Part shown: positions 51,898 through 60,759 of the stretch, piece by piece
How the letters are laid out: the number at the start of each line of letters is the position of its first letter
Numbering within the stretch: position 1 is the first letter of the stretch
Origin: Mucilaginibacter_A sp965201005
Lineage (GTDB): Bacteria > Bacteroidota > Bacteroidia > Sphingobacteriales > Sphingobacteriaceae
DNA length: 64,000 bases
Direction: 5' to 3'
NCBI RefSeq assembly: GCF_965201005.1
Contig: NZ_OZ241747.1
Span: 620,001-684,000 of the forward strand
Program-made: the position numbers and the translations under genes
Notes under the pieces: model-generated
What the model saw: only the letters and a program-made list of their open reading frames with translations
What the model was told of the DNA's origin: nothing
Databases searched by the model: none

Positions 51898-52604
51898 TGG
51901 TAAATAATAAAACTTTTAAAAATATTGTAATCCTGGTACTTATTCTTGTTGTACCAGGATTTTTGTATTATTTACTTCAGGCAAAAGGGAAAAACAGGTA
52001 CAAACCTTTGGCAATTTATGGGCCTAAACAAGTAGCCAAAACTTTTAAAACATTTCACGGAAAAAAAATTTATGATACGGTTTATCACCAGATCCCTGAT
52101 TTTAAACTGTACGATCAGGATAATAAACTGATAACAATGAAAAGTTTTAAAGGCAATATTGTACTGGTTAATTTCTTTTTTACCAAATGCCCGGTTTTGT
52201 GTAATGAGATTAATAAAAATATTGATTCGTTGGCCAGTAATTTTAAAAACAACACCATAGTCCGGTTTGCTTCTATCACTGTGGATCCGGCCACTGACAA
52301 CACCGAAGTATTAAAAAAATATGCCAACTCCTTAAAAGCAAATGAAAAACAATGGAAGTTTTTGACCGGTGATACTTCCGTCATTTATCCGCTTAGCCGA
52401 AATGGATTTTTAGTAACTGCTGCCAGCGGGGGCAATCAGCCTGAAAACTTTATTTATAGTGAAAAACTGATACTGATCGATCAGGATAGAAGAATAAGAG
52501 GTTATTACAACGGAACTTCTATAAACGAAATGAATAAGCTGAACGACGAAATTAAAGTGCTGATTGCAGAAGAATTAAGAAAAGTTAAAAGCAATCTGTA
52601 TTGA
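51897..52604 (+). CDS. SCO1/SenC-family copper chaperone-like protein
   Basis: This 235-residue protein has an N-terminal membrane anchor (IVILVLILVVPGFLYYLL) and a thioredoxin-fold domain with the CxxxC copper motif CPVLC near residue 100. In known Sco proteins a His near the C-terminus completes the copper site. At the equivalent place this sequence reads IYSEKLILID, with Tyr where His is expected. It may therefore act more as a thiol reductase for the CuA site. ATG 51897 overlaps the previous stop. Confidence 0.85.
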   Translation: MVNNKTFKNIVILVLILVVPGFLYYLLQAKGKNRYKPLAIYGPKQVAKTFKTFHGKKIYDTVYHQIPDFKLYDQDNKLITMKSFKGNIVLVNFFFTKCPVLCNEINKNIDSLASNFKNNTIVRFASITVDPATDNTEVLKKYANSLKANEKQWKFLTGDTSVIYPLSRNGFLVTAASGGNQPENFIYSEKLILIDQDRRIRGYYNGTSINEMNKLNDEIKVLIAEELRKVKSNLY

Positions 52605-52608
52605 TCAA

Positions 52609-53202
52609 ATGGAAAAAACTAACCTTTTAAAGCAGGATAAATTGATATTTCGTTTTATTATCGGTGTATCTGTTTTTGTTTTTTTGGTTGTTATCATCTT
52701 AAATAAAAAAATCCTTCCGGTTCCGGCAGTGTTGCCATCTTTTACTCATTATTTGCCAATGCTCAATGCCGTTTTAAACGGAACCTGTAGCATCTTATTA
52801 GTGCTTTCTCTATATTTTATAAAGAAAAAAAATATTATAATGCACAAAAGGATCAACATAACGGCGTTTGTGCTTTCGTCGCTGTTTCTGGTGTCCTACA
52901 TTATATTCCATTATTTGGCTCCCGAGACTAAATTTGGCGATTTGAATGGCGATCATGTGGTTTCTGAAACCGAAAAACTGGCTGCCGGGAGTTTGCGATA
53001 CGTTTATTATATTATTTTAATCAGCCACATTGTATTGGCTGCCTTAGTTTTACCGCTGATTTTGTTCAGCTTTAACTTTGCCCTGCAAAACCAGATTTCA
53101 AGGCACAAAAAAATTGTGAGATGGACCTGGCCCATTTGGTTTTACGTTACCGTTACAGGCGTAATTGTTTACCTCATGATTTCGCCTTATTACCAATTTT
53201 AA
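52609..53202 (+). CDS. DUF420 membrane protein
   Basis: This 197-residue protein has about five membrane helices and the family histidines in HKRINITAF, IIFHYL, LISHIVLA and FALQNQISRHKKIVRWTWPIW. DUF420 proteins accompany oxidase genes and include CtaM, needed for oxidase maturation in Firmicutes; a similar assembly role is inferred. It starts 4 bases after sco. Confidence 0.87.
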   Translation: MEKTNLLKQDKLIFRFIIGVSVFVFLVVIILNKKILPVPAVLPSFTHYLPMLNAVLNGTCSILLVLSLYFIKKKNIIMHKRINITAFVLSSLFLVSYIIFHYLAPETKFGDLNGDHVVSETEKLAAGSLRYVYYIILISHIVLAALVLPLILFSFNFALQNQISRHKKIVRWTWPIWFYVTVTGVIVYLMISPYYQF

Positions 53203-53217
53203 GCCCTATTTTTGTAT

Positions 53218-53266
53218 GATAAAAACAGTATAAATAGCCGCATACTGTTTTTATCGCCATAAATTT
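53218..53266. repeat. AC-type inverted pair between DUF420 and the CxxC protein genes
   Basis: TAAAAACAGTAT (53220-53231) faces ATACTGTTTTTA (53242-53253, tail TCGCCATAAATTT). With the flanking GA/TC, 14-bp arms enclose a 10-base loop. It marks the return of the motif after the respiratory block. Confidence 0.9.
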
Positions 53267-53270
53267 CATC

Positions 53271-53546
53271 ATGAAAAAATTAAAAATATTTCTTTCCGTT
53301 ATTGCTTTATTCCTAGCATTTTTAAGTACACAACCTGTTGCCGCACAATGCGCTATGTGTGCAGCCAATGTAGAAAGTTCGCATAACGCCGGCGGAACTA
53401 AAGCCGACGGGTTAAACAAAGGGATTTTAGTTTTGCTCGCCGCTCCGTATTTAGCCGCAGCATTAGTTGGTTACATCTGGTTTAAAAGGTTTAAGCGGAA
53501 AAACACCGAAATCAACATGCGTAAAGAAAAGCTGAACCTGAATTAA
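53271..53546 (+). CDS. Small exported CxxC membrane protein of unknown function
   Basis: This 91-residue protein has a signal peptide to about residue 25 (VAAQ) and mature N-terminus CAMCAANVESSHNAGG. A single membrane helix follows (GILVLLAAPYLAAALVGYIWF), then a basic cytoplasmic tail (KRFKRKNTEINMRKEK). The CxxC facing the periplasm suggests metal or thiol chemistry in oxidase assembly, which is inference from location. It starts 15 bases after a repeat hairpin. Confidence 0.75.
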   Translation: MKKLKIFLSVIALFLAFLSTQPVAAQCAMCAANVESSHNAGGTKADGLNKGILVLLAAPYLAAALVGYIWFKRFKRKNTEINMRKEKLNLN

Positions 53547-53575
53547 TTTCTGCCGAAGCACGTGTTTAATTCCTG

Positions 53576-53593
53576 ATACTTCTTTTACCACTG
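53576..53593 (+). repeat. Iterated motif, intergenic, tail degenerate
   Basis: ATACTTCTTTTA (53576-53587) is followed by CCACTG. Confidence 0.8.
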
Positions 53594-53616
53594 TTTTTTT
53601 AGTCCGATTGATAAAG

Positions 53617-54276
53617 ATGATAGAAGCGCAGACTTTTGATTTCCTGAACAAGTTAGTGCAAAACAATGATCGGGATTGGTTTTTGGAACATAAAACGGAA
53701 TACGAACAAGCCCAAAAAAATGTGATCAGCTTTGCGGGGGAAATCTTAAAATTACTTGCACAGATTGACCCTTCGGTCAATGCTGATCTCGATCCGAAAA
53801 AATGTGTGCTCCGTATTTACCGCGATATCCGTTTCAGCAAAGACAAAACACCTTATAAAAACAACTTTGGCATTAATTTCAAAACCGGTTATGCTGATGC
53901 GGATTTAGGTTATTATGTGCATGTACAGCCAGATCACAGTTTTGTTGGCGGAGGATATTGGATGCCGCCGGGCGATCAATTGAAAAAAATCAGGCAGGAA
54001 ATCGATTATAACGGCGCAAATTTAAAGTCGATTATTACAGATGCTTCTTTTATCAATGATTTTTCCAAATTCGATCAGCAGGATCAGTTAAAAAACAATC
54101 CAAAAGGCTACGAACCGGATCACGAATTTATCAATCTGCTCAAACTAAAAAGTTTTGCCGCAACCCATCCGCTTTCCAATCAGGATTTAATGCACAAAAA
54201 TTCGGCACAAAAAATTGTTGGGTATCTCCGTAAAATCTTGCCTTTGAACAATTTCCTGAACCAAGCACTTCACTAA
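53617..54276 (+). CDS. DUF2461 family protein
   Basis: This 219-residue protein of the DUF2461/TIGR02453 family starts MIEAQTFDFLNKLVQNNDRDWF with the typical NNxRxWF segment. It continues with CVLRIYRDIRFSKDKTPYKNN, YVHVQPDHSFVGGGYWMPPGDQL and RKILPLNNFL. The family is widespread and unannotated; no active site can be assigned. ATG 53617 is preferred to a TTG 9 bases upstream. A repeat copy encodes ITDASFIND. Confidence 0.88.
   Translation: MIEAQTFDFLNKLVQNNDRDWFLEHKTEYEQAQKNVISFAGEILKLLAQIDPSVNADLDPKKCVLRIYRDIRFSKDKTPYKNNFGINFKTGYADADLGYYVHVQPDHSFVGGGYWMPPGDQLKKIRQEIDYNGANLKSIITDASFINDFSKFDQQDQLKNNPKGYEPDHEFINLLKLKSFAATHPLSNQDLMHKNSAQKIVGYLRKILPLNNFLNQALH
54041..54057 (+). repeat. Iterated motif in the DUF2461 gene
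   Basis: ATGCTTCTTTTATC encodes part of DASFIN. The exact core is 54041-54052. Confidence 0.85.
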
Positions 54277-54299
54277 AATCTAATGGCTAAAAGAAGCAT
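54275..54299 (+). repeat. Iterated motif directly after the DUF2461 stop
   Basis: AAAATCTAATGGC is followed by TAAAAGAAGCAT (54288-54299). It begins inside the TAA stop codon. Confidence 0.85.
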
Positions 54300-54323
54300 T
54301 GCCGATTTCAATATCAAGCCAAA

Positions 54324-54355
54324 AAAAAGCACACAACCAATTTTGTGTGCTTTTT
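54324..54355. terminator. Rho-independent terminator between convergent genes
   Basis: AAAAAGCACACAA (54324-54336) pairs with TTGTGTGCTTTTT (54343-54355) around a 6-base loop, usable in both directions. Confidence 0.88.
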
Positions 54356-54373
54356 GCTTTGGGTTGAAATGAA

Positions 54374-54922
54374 TTAAAACGGACTTTTAAAATCTGCAAA
54401 AGAGGGCAAAACTTCGTCTTTAGGTGATAGTAATACGTTTGACAAATCCGTCTGCCAATCAATATTTATTGTTTGGTCGTTCCATAAAACACCAATTTCC
54501 GAAGCTTTATCGTAGTAGTTATCTACTTTGTAAGTAAAAATCGTATCGTCTTCCAGCGTTAAAAAACCGTGTAAAAAACCCGGCGGAATCCAAAATTGTT
54601 TATGGTTTTCTCCGCTCAACTCGATGGTAACATACTCGCCAAATGTTGAAGAATTTTTACGGATATCCACCGCTACATCCAAAACCCGGCCTTGTAAAAC
54701 CCGCACCAACTTGCCCTGGGCAAAAGGATTGGCCTGACCATGCAAGCCGCGTAAAGCACCTTTTTGGGAAAACGACTGATTGTCCTGCACAAAAACAGCA
54801 TTGATACCAGCTTCGCGATACTTTTTTTCGCTATAACTTTCGTAAAAATAACCGCGGTCATCCGGAAAAATCCGGGGTTCGATAATAATCAAACCTTCAA
54901 TTTTTGTGGTACTGATATTCAT
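54374..54922 (-). CDS. rfbC: dTDP-4-dehydrorhamnose 3,5-epimerase
   Basis: RfbC/RmlC epimerises dTDP-4-keto-6-deoxyglucose on the way to dTDP-rhamnose for surface glycans. The 182-residue cupin shows PRIFPDDRGYFYESYSEKK, FVQDNQSFSQKGALRGLHGQ (the catalytic His region), QGRVLDVAVDIRKNS and FWIPPGFLHGFLTLED, with a Tyr in FTYKVDNYYDK. The other rhamnose genes are not in the window. It overlaps the DUF4286 gene by 4 bases, so both are co-transcribed. Confidence 0.93.
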   Translation of the reverse strand: MNISTTKIEGLIIIEPRIFPDDRGYFYESYSEKKYREAGINAVFVQDNQSFSQKGALRGLHGQANPFAQGKLVRVLQGRVLDVAVDIRKNSSTFGEYVTIELSGENHKQFWIPPGFLHGFLTLEDDTIFTYKVDNYYDKASEIGVLWNDQTINIDWQTDLSNVLLSPKDEVLPSFADFKSPF

Positions 54923-55227
54923 TGTTCGTCAATAATTTTCATGGTTGAAGTAAATGTAACCAATTGGTTTACAAATATTTGCTGATGATTGCTTTCGATT
55001 TGTGGCGCATATAAGCTTTGATAGGATTGCAGGGAAGATATTTCATTTGTACGAAATTGCAGGCAGTAAGTTGAACCTTCGTTCGGAGAATCCAATACCT
55101 GAAGCAGTTGATAAGATTGAAAAAAACCGGTTTCTAAAACAGTGGGGATGTAGTTGTTTTTCAGTTCATCCAGCCATTGCTTTTCTGCCGGTTCATCAAC
55201 TAAAAATGTAATATTGTATAAGAACAT
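54919..55227 (-). CDS. DUF4286 family small protein
   Basis: This 102-residue protein begins MFLYNITFLVDEPAEKQWLDEL and shows a ferredoxin-like alpha/beta pattern. The conserved middle reads YCLQFRTNEISSLQSYQSLYA. The family is found almost only in Bacteroidota and has no known function. It overlaps rfbC by 4 bases and probably shares its transcript with the TPR gene upstream. Confidence 0.85.
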   Translation of the reverse strand: MFLYNITFLVDEPAEKQWLDELKNNYIPTVLETGFFQSYQLLQVLDSPNEGSTYCLQFRTNEISSLQSYQSLYAPQIESNHQQIFVNQLVTFTSTMKIIDEQ

Positions 55228-55264
55228 GCTGTAAAATTAAAGCTTTTTATCAGGAACCGGGCAG

Positions 55265-57049
55265 TTAGTCGCCTCGCAAAACCCTGTATTTTTTACGCGC
55301 TTCGGTAATCCACAAGCTGGAAGGATAATCTGTAATTATTTTTTGATACAAAACCTGGGCTTTTGCTTTATTGTCCAAACGGTTTTCGTACAAATCTGCC
55401 ATCATAAAAACAGCATCATCGGCCCAAAGATCGGTTGGGTGTTCATCCACAATTTTCTGTAAAAACGGAATGGCCAGCGGATACTGTTTTTGCTGGATAA
55501 AAATCTTTGCCTTGGCCATCAAAACATCATCGGCCAAAGTATTGCCCGGATAAACCTGATTGATGCTGTCCAGTGTTTTCATTGCCCGGTCAGTTTGTTC
55601 TTTATAAATCAAAAAATCTGCGCGGGCATACATTTTCAATGCATTTCCGGTAGTATCAAATGTGGTATTGTCCGTAATCAGCAAAGAAAGATTGAGTGCA
55701 TCATTGGCAATTAACTGCGAAGTTGCCGCTTTTAAAACATCTACCTGCGCTTTGGCCCAAGCAAAATCACCGGTAAAATAAGCAAGCCTTGCGTTTCTGT
55801 ATTTTGCTTCCTGCGCAATGTTAGTGTTTGGGAAAGCTTTTTCTACCTGACTGTACAGCAAAGTGGCTTCCCAGGGTTTGTTGGTGAGCAGGTAAACATC
55901 GCCTAAATCCATTTTACAATCTGCCAATATTTTAGGCTGAATGCCCGGAACAAGAACCGCTTGTTCCAGCAGCTTTTCTGCTTCAAGCGTTTTATGCAGT
56001 TTAAAAGCCTGTAAGCGTGCTAATTTTTGCATGGCAAAAGCAGTATTACTGTTTCGGCCAAACTCGGAAAGTAAATCCTGATAATCCTTTTCTAAACTTA
56101 TTAAATCCTGCGACTGGTATTTTCCGGAAGTTATTTTCAGGTTTTTAGTGTTGAGCAACTCAATCCGCGCCGGGATATAATAATCCTGTTTGCCTTTGCT
56201 GATGATAAATTCGTAACCACGTATGGCTGCATCGAAAGCATCGTTGCTTACAAAAGTTTGGCAAAGCTGATAAACCTGTTCGCCGTTATCTTTTTGCCTT
56301 TTTGATAAAGCGATCATCTGATTCAAGGCCAAATCATACTCTTTTCGCTGTAAATATTGCCAGGTAAGTAATTGTGTAAATACAGTTGCCTGTGGGTTTT
56401 TCTGGATTTTTTCGAGTAACAATCCTTTAAGGATATCGTAATCCGCCGAACCTTCAAACAAGCTGGACAAATTGTTTTGCGCCTGGTACAGATAATCCGG
56501 ATTGGTGGTCAGGATATTCAAATACTCGGCCGCCAATGGTATTTTTTCGCGCCGGAAACGATACATGCTGATCAGCGGAATGGCAAATAATTGCTCGTTG
56601 TGCAAAAGTGCACGACCCTGCAAAAACACTTTAATGGTATAATCCGTGTTGCCGGCCTGGTAAAACTGGTTGGCAATATTGCTGATCTGGGCTTCATCAG
56701 CAGGCAGGTTTTTCAGGATTTCTTTATAGGCAGATTCTGCTTTTGGCAATTCGCCTTTTTCCGTATAAATGCTTCCCAAAGTGATGGCATACTCTACATT
56801 GACCGGATGTTTTTTCAACATTTTTTTGGATAAAAGTTCTGCTTCATCCAGTTTTTTCAGGCTGATCAAACTGTAACAATACGCTTTAAAATAAGCTTCG
56901 TTATCCTGTTTGTATAGTTTTTGATAAACCTGACTGGCTTTTTCTTTTTCGCCCGAAGCCATATATTGCCTCGCCAGCAGCAAATCATCAGACTGTGCGG
57001 CAGCCGAAAAAAAGCATGATAAAAGAAGCATTGAAAAAAGCAGTTTCAT
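55265..57049 (-). CDS. Exported tetratricopeptide-repeat protein
   Basis: This 594-residue protein has a signal peptide (MKLLFSMLLLSCFFSAAAQ) followed by TPR-like helix pairs across the whole length, for example LLLARQYMASGEKEKASQVY, VEYAITLGSIYTEKGELPKA and the C-terminal AIPFLQKIVDEHPTDLWADD. It is a probable periplasmic scaffold for envelope complexes; partners are unknown. The signal-peptide codons contain an exact repeat core. A second core and one near-match (55481-55491) lie near the 3' end. Confidence 0.87.
   Translation of the reverse strand: MKLLFSMLLLSCFFSAAAQSDDLLLARQYMASGEKEKASQVYQKLYKQDNEAYFKAYCYSLISLKKLDEAELLSKKMLKKHPVNVEYAITLGSIYTEKGELPKAESAYKEILKNLPADEAQISNIANQFYQAGNTDYTIKVFLQGRALLHNEQLFAIPLISMYRFRREKIPLAAEYLNILTTNPDYLYQAQNNLSSLFEGSADYDILKGLLLEKIQKNPQATVFTQLLTWQYLQRKEYDLALNQMIALSKRQKDNGEQVYQLCQTFVSNDAFDAAIRGYEFIISKGKQDYYIPARIELLNTKNLKITSGKYQSQDLISLEKDYQDLLSEFGRNSNTAFAMQKLARLQAFKLHKTLEAEKLLEQAVLVPGIQPKILADCKMDLGDVYLLTNKPWEATLLYSQVEKAFPNTNIAQEAKYRNARLAYFTGDFAWAKAQVDVLKAATSQLIANDALNLSLLITDNTTFDTTGNALKMYARADFLIYKEQTDRAMKTLDSINQVYPGNTLADDVLMAKAKIFIQQKQYPLAIPFLQKIVDEHPTDLWADDAVFMMADLYENRLDNKAKAQVLYQKIITDYPSSLWITEARKKYRVLRGD
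55402..55416 (+). repeat. Iterated motif, AC-type, in the TPR gene
   Basis: TAAAAACAGCAT (55405-55416) encodes on the gene strand part of DAVFMM. Confidence 0.82.
57018..57031 (+). repeat. Iterated motif in the TPR signal-peptide region
   Basis: TAAAAGAAGCAT (57020-57031) reads ATGCTTCTTTTATC on the gene strand and encodes MLLLS. Confidence 0.85.
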
Positions 57050-57207
57050 CTACATCAAAAATAAATTAATTACGTAAGATAAGAACTTAAACCGAGATGT
57101 GTGTATAGCGTTTCAGGGGTAAAATTATGGTGACAGTTGTTTTTAATCCTTTCATAATCTCTAATTTAACCCGATAATATAATCAGATCCTGATTTCTTA
57201 AAACTTG

Positions 57208-59100
57208 ATGAGAAGGCTTCGTTACTTATTGGTTTTGTGTGTAATTGCAGCAATTCTTGATTCCTGCACCGATAGCGGCGTGCGGAAAATCCCGGTCAGC
57301 AGCTTCTTTAAAACGCCGGAAAAAAGCAGTTTCCATATTTCCCCCAACGGAAAGTATATTTCCTATCTCAAAAATTATCAGCATAAACTGAACATTTATG
57401 TGCAAACAATTGCCGATGGCAAAGAAAGCCGGATTACTTCATTTACAGATTATCCTGTCAAAGATTATTTCTGGACGCTGAACAACGAGCTTGTTTTTAA
57501 CAAAGATTTGATCGATCTGAACCAATATCAACTGTTTGCGGTAAATATGGAAAACCGTCAACTGAAGAAGCTATTGTCCTTATCTAAAGTAAAGTTTCGC
57601 TTAATCAGCCGCAACCATAACAATAAAGATCTGATCAATATTGTGATGAACAAGCGCGATTCGGCCATATTTGATGTTTACAGGCTAAACACCCAAACCG
57701 GAGAATTGAAACTGTATATCAAAAACCCCGGAAATGTGATCGAATGGTATCCGGCTTCCGAAGGAAATATCCGGCTGGCCAAAGCATCAGACGGCGTGAA
57801 CGAAAAAATTTTATACAGGCAGGATGATGAGCACGAATTTAAAACCATCATCAGCAATAATTTCAGAAATTCGGTTAAGCCAATTGCTTTTACCAAAACA
57901 GGCGGCAGCCATTTTTATGCTTTATCAAACTTAAACCGGGATAAAACAGCTTTGGTTGAGATTGATGCGGAAACAGGAAAGGAAGTGAAAATGATTTACG
58001 AACGGAAAACCGCAGACATTAACGAAGTAAACTACTCACGCAACAAGCATCGGTTGGAAATGATTGACTGGGAAGATGCCAAACCCGAAAGGTTTTTTAT
58101 GAACGACGACATGAAGCTGATTTATACGGATTTAGAAAAGCTTTTGCCCAAAAATGAAATCAGGATTGTTGACCGGGACACTTCTGAAAACCAGTTATTG
58201 ATCAGCACTTATACCGATCGGAGCCCTGGTTCAATGTATCTGTATCGGGTCAAATCCAACACCTTGAATAAACTAACCGATTTTAATCCCGATATCAAAG
58301 CGGAAGAATTATGTGCGATGAAACCGGTAGCTTACAAAGCCCGCGATGGCTTGCTGATCAACGGTTATTTAACTTTGCCCCAAATAGAAAGACAAACCAA
58401 CTTACCGGTTATTATGCTGCCGCACAACGGGCCGTGGAGCCGCAACAGTTGGGGCTATAATGCCGAAGTACAGTTTCTGGCCAATCGTGGTTATGCGGTT
58501 TTCCAAGTAAATTATCGGGGTTCTACAGGCTATGGTAAAGCTTTTCTGAGTGCCGGTTTTAAAGAAGTTGGCGGCAAAATACAGCAGGATATTACAGATG
58601 GCGTAAAGTGGCTGATTGCTCAAAAAATAGCCAACCCTAAAAAAATTGCTATATATGGTGCCGGTTTTGGAGGCTTTTGTGCCTTGCACGGTATTTCTTT
58701 TAATTCAGGATTATACCAGTGCGCAGTGGTACAATATGGTTTGATCAACTTTTTTACCTATATAAAAGATGTACCGCCATTTTTGAAACCTTATTTAAGT
58801 ATGACTTACGAAATGGTTGGCAACCCGGAAAAAGATGCTGATATGCTGCGTTCCATTTCGCCGGTTTTTCATACTGATAAAATCAAAGTACCGTTGTTGA
58901 TTTTTCAGGGCGCAAAAGACCCGCGGGCAAATATCAGTGAAGTTAATCAATTTGTGCGTGATCTGCGTAACCGCGATGTTAACGTAAAATACGTTTTAAA
59001 GGAAAATGAGCGTACCTATTTCAAAAATGAGCAAAACCGTTTGGATATGTATGCCGAAATCGAGAACTTCCTGCAAACCAATTTGGATAATAAAAAGTAG
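57208..59100 (+). CDS. S9 prolyl-oligopeptidase-like lipoprotein, catalytic residues lost
   Basis: This 630-residue lipoprotein has signal and lipobox LDSC (Cys20). A beta-propeller-like N-terminal half (about 40-370) is followed by a C-terminal alpha/beta-hydrolase domain with VNYRGSTGYGKAFLSAG. The nucleophile elbow reads YGAGFGGF, with Gly486 (58663-58665) where the catalytic Ser (GxSxG) is expected. The His region reads KENERTYFKNEQNR, with Thr603 in place of His. Asp571 in GAKDPR remains. It is therefore probably a non-catalytic binding protein. ATG 57208 follows a TTG. It ends 6 bases before the histidine kinase, forming one operon. Confidence 0.88.
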   Translation: MRRLRYLLVLCVIAAILDSCTDSGVRKIPVSSFFKTPEKSSFHISPNGKYISYLKNYQHKLNIYVQTIADGKESRITSFTDYPVKDYFWTLNNELVFNKDLIDLNQYQLFAVNMENRQLKKLLSLSKVKFRLISRNHNNKDLINIVMNKRDSAIFDVYRLNTQTGELKLYIKNPGNVIEWYPASEGNIRLAKASDGVNEKILYRQDDEHEFKTIISNNFRNSVKPIAFTKTGGSHFYALSNLNRDKTALVEIDAETGKEVKMIYERKTADINEVNYSRNKHRLEMIDWEDAKPERFFMNDDMKLIYTDLEKLLPKNEIRIVDRDTSENQLLISTYTDRSPGSMYLYRVKSNTLNKLTDFNPDIKAEELCAMKPVAYKARDGLLINGYLTLPQIERQTNLPVIMLPHNGPWSRNSWGYNAEVQFLANRGYAVFQVNYRGSTGYGKAFLSAGFKEVGGKIQQDITDGVKWLIAQKIANPKKIAIYGAGFGGFCALHGISFNSGLYQCAVVQYGLINFFTYIKDVPPFLKPYLSMTYEMVGNPEKDADMLRSISPVFHTDKIKVPLLIFQGAKDPRANISEVNQFVRDLRNRDVNVKYVLKENERTYFKNEQNRLDMYAEIENFLQTNLDNKK

Positions 59101-59106
59101 GCTGGG

Positions 59107-60759
59107 ATGAAGGAGAAAGCGGTTTACCGGAAAAACTTTTTACTGGTTGCTACTTTTACCATCCTGATTTCTGCACTGGTGGTGGTCATACTTCTTTTAG
59201 CCTATAAATTTACGGTAAAGAATATCAACGATGAATTTGATTCCAAAAAAGCAGCAGTGCTGGAAGAAACCATCCGGCCGTACAACGATTTCTTTCAAAA
59301 TAAGCTGCCTGAAATTACTTTATACAATGGCTTTCTCAACGTTAATTCTGCCTCAAAATACCTGAATACCGTTTTCGGCAAATATCCATTTGTAAAAAAA
59401 GCTATTTTTTATGATCTTGAAATCAGCAATAATATAAGGCGTTACACTTTCCGCACTAATCATTTAAGTGTTTTTATCAAATCGGCATATAGTTTTTCAT
59501 CTTATAAAACCAACGTACTTCAGGTTAAAGCTTTAAAAAATAAAGATCAGGACCCGGATTTTGGCCAGATTGCTTTACAGTTGGCCAATTATGTAGAAAA
59601 CGTTGATACAGCCAAAATCAGTAGTCCGGATATTGATTTCCGAAAGGTATTTTACGATGTCAACCCGCAAAAAATCAGTTACTTAAATATTCCTGGCAGG
59701 CAAGAACTAAAAGTTTATAAGGATTTGTTAAAGGTTGCAAAACCGGTTTCTACCTATCAGAAAGATATGTTTACGTTTTACCTCAATCCGTACGCACTAA
59801 AAATCAGGAATACCAGCCCGGGTTTGTACCAATCCATCAGCATCCGGCCGCTGGTTTATGATCCGCTTGATAATGAGCAGGGGCAGGTATCTACTGAAAT
59901 CGCTTTTCCCGGTGCTTTTGCCGATTATAAACTATACTTCCGCACCAACAAAATTTTTTTAAAAAACGAAGTTATCAAGCAGTTTTTGCCCATTGCATTT
60001 GGGGTGATGCTGATTTACTTTTTTTTGCTGGCGATTGCTTTACTGATTTACCGGAATCTGAACGTGAATTTGAAGCTTTTCAGGCTGCAATATGATTTTA
60101 TCAACAACTTTACGCATGAGTTTAAAACACCTGTCAGCGTGATTAAAATTGCCGGGTCAAACCTTCAGACAAAAAATGAATTAAGCGAACGGCAGCGGAT
60201 GCACTACGGGAAAATTTTAAACGAAGAAGCCGATAAATTAAACGATTTGATGACTAAGCTGCTGTCTTTTACACAGTTGGAAAACAAAGCTATCCGTGTT
60301 AAAAGTGAGCAGATTGATTTAAACACGTTTACAAAAAGTCAGATCGATTCCTTCAAAATAAAATATCCGGCTTTTAACATCAGCTTTTCAAACACAGAAA
60401 TCAATGCTTTTTTTACCGACCCAATTTTGCTGGGTAGTTTATACCAGAACCTGATTGAAAACGCTTACAAGTATTCGCCGGCAGACAGAAAGGAATTATT
60501 AATTAAAATTGAAAAACATAAAAAAGAAGTTACCTTTAAATTTAAAGATCAAGGCATTGGTATTGCCCCGGCCGAACTAAATCATATTTTTAAAAAATTT
60601 TATCGGATCCAAAATCAATATAACCAAAATGGCAGTGTTGGCTTAGGGTTGGCTTTTTGTAAAGAACTGGTTAATTTTATGCACGGAGAAATCAGTGTTA
60701 AAAGCAGCATCGGCAAAGGATCGGAGTTTGTAGTCACACTTCCTTATGAACATCAATAA
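59107..60759 (+). CDS. Sensor histidine kinase
   Basis: This 550-residue membrane kinase has TM1 at about 12-33 (LLVATFTILISALVVVILLLAY), a 260-residue extracytoplasmic sensor region of no recognised fold and TM2 at about 298-318. The HisKA domain carries His337 in NNFTHEFKTPVSV, and the HATPase has the N box NLIENAYKYSP, G1 DQGIGIAP, F box HIFKKFYRI and G2 GSVGLGLAF. It lies directly downstream of the S9-like lipoprotein and overlaps the regulator by one base (TAATG). The signal is unknown. Confidence 0.95.
   Translation: MKEKAVYRKNFLLVATFTILISALVVVILLLAYKFTVKNINDEFDSKKAAVLEETIRPYNDFFQNKLPEITLYNGFLNVNSASKYLNTVFGKYPFVKKAIFYDLEISNNIRRYTFRTNHLSVFIKSAYSFSSYKTNVLQVKALKNKDQDPDFGQIALQLANYVENVDTAKISSPDIDFRKVFYDVNPQKISYLNIPGRQELKVYKDLLKVAKPVSTYQKDMFTFYLNPYALKIRNTSPGLYQSISIRPLVYDPLDNEQGQVSTEIAFPGAFADYKLYFRTNKIFLKNEVIKQFLPIAFGVMLIYFFLLAIALLIYRNLNVNLKLFRLQYDFINNFTHEFKTPVSVIKIAGSNLQTKNELSERQRMHYGKILNEEADKLNDLMTKLLSFTQLENKAIRVKSEQIDLNTFTKSQIDSFKIKYPAFNISFSNTEINAFFTDPILLGSLYQNLIENAYKYSPADRKELLIKIEKHKKEVTFKFKDQGIGIAPAELNHIFKKFYRIQNQYNQNGSVGLGLAFCKELVNFMHGEISVKSSIGKGSEFVVTLPYEHQ
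59188..59211 (+). repeat. Full iterated motif inside the histidine kinase TM1
   Basis: ATACTTCTTTTA (59188-59199) is followed by GCCTATAAATTT. Core and tail are both conserved although the whole stretch is coding (VILLLAYKF). Confidence 0.88.
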
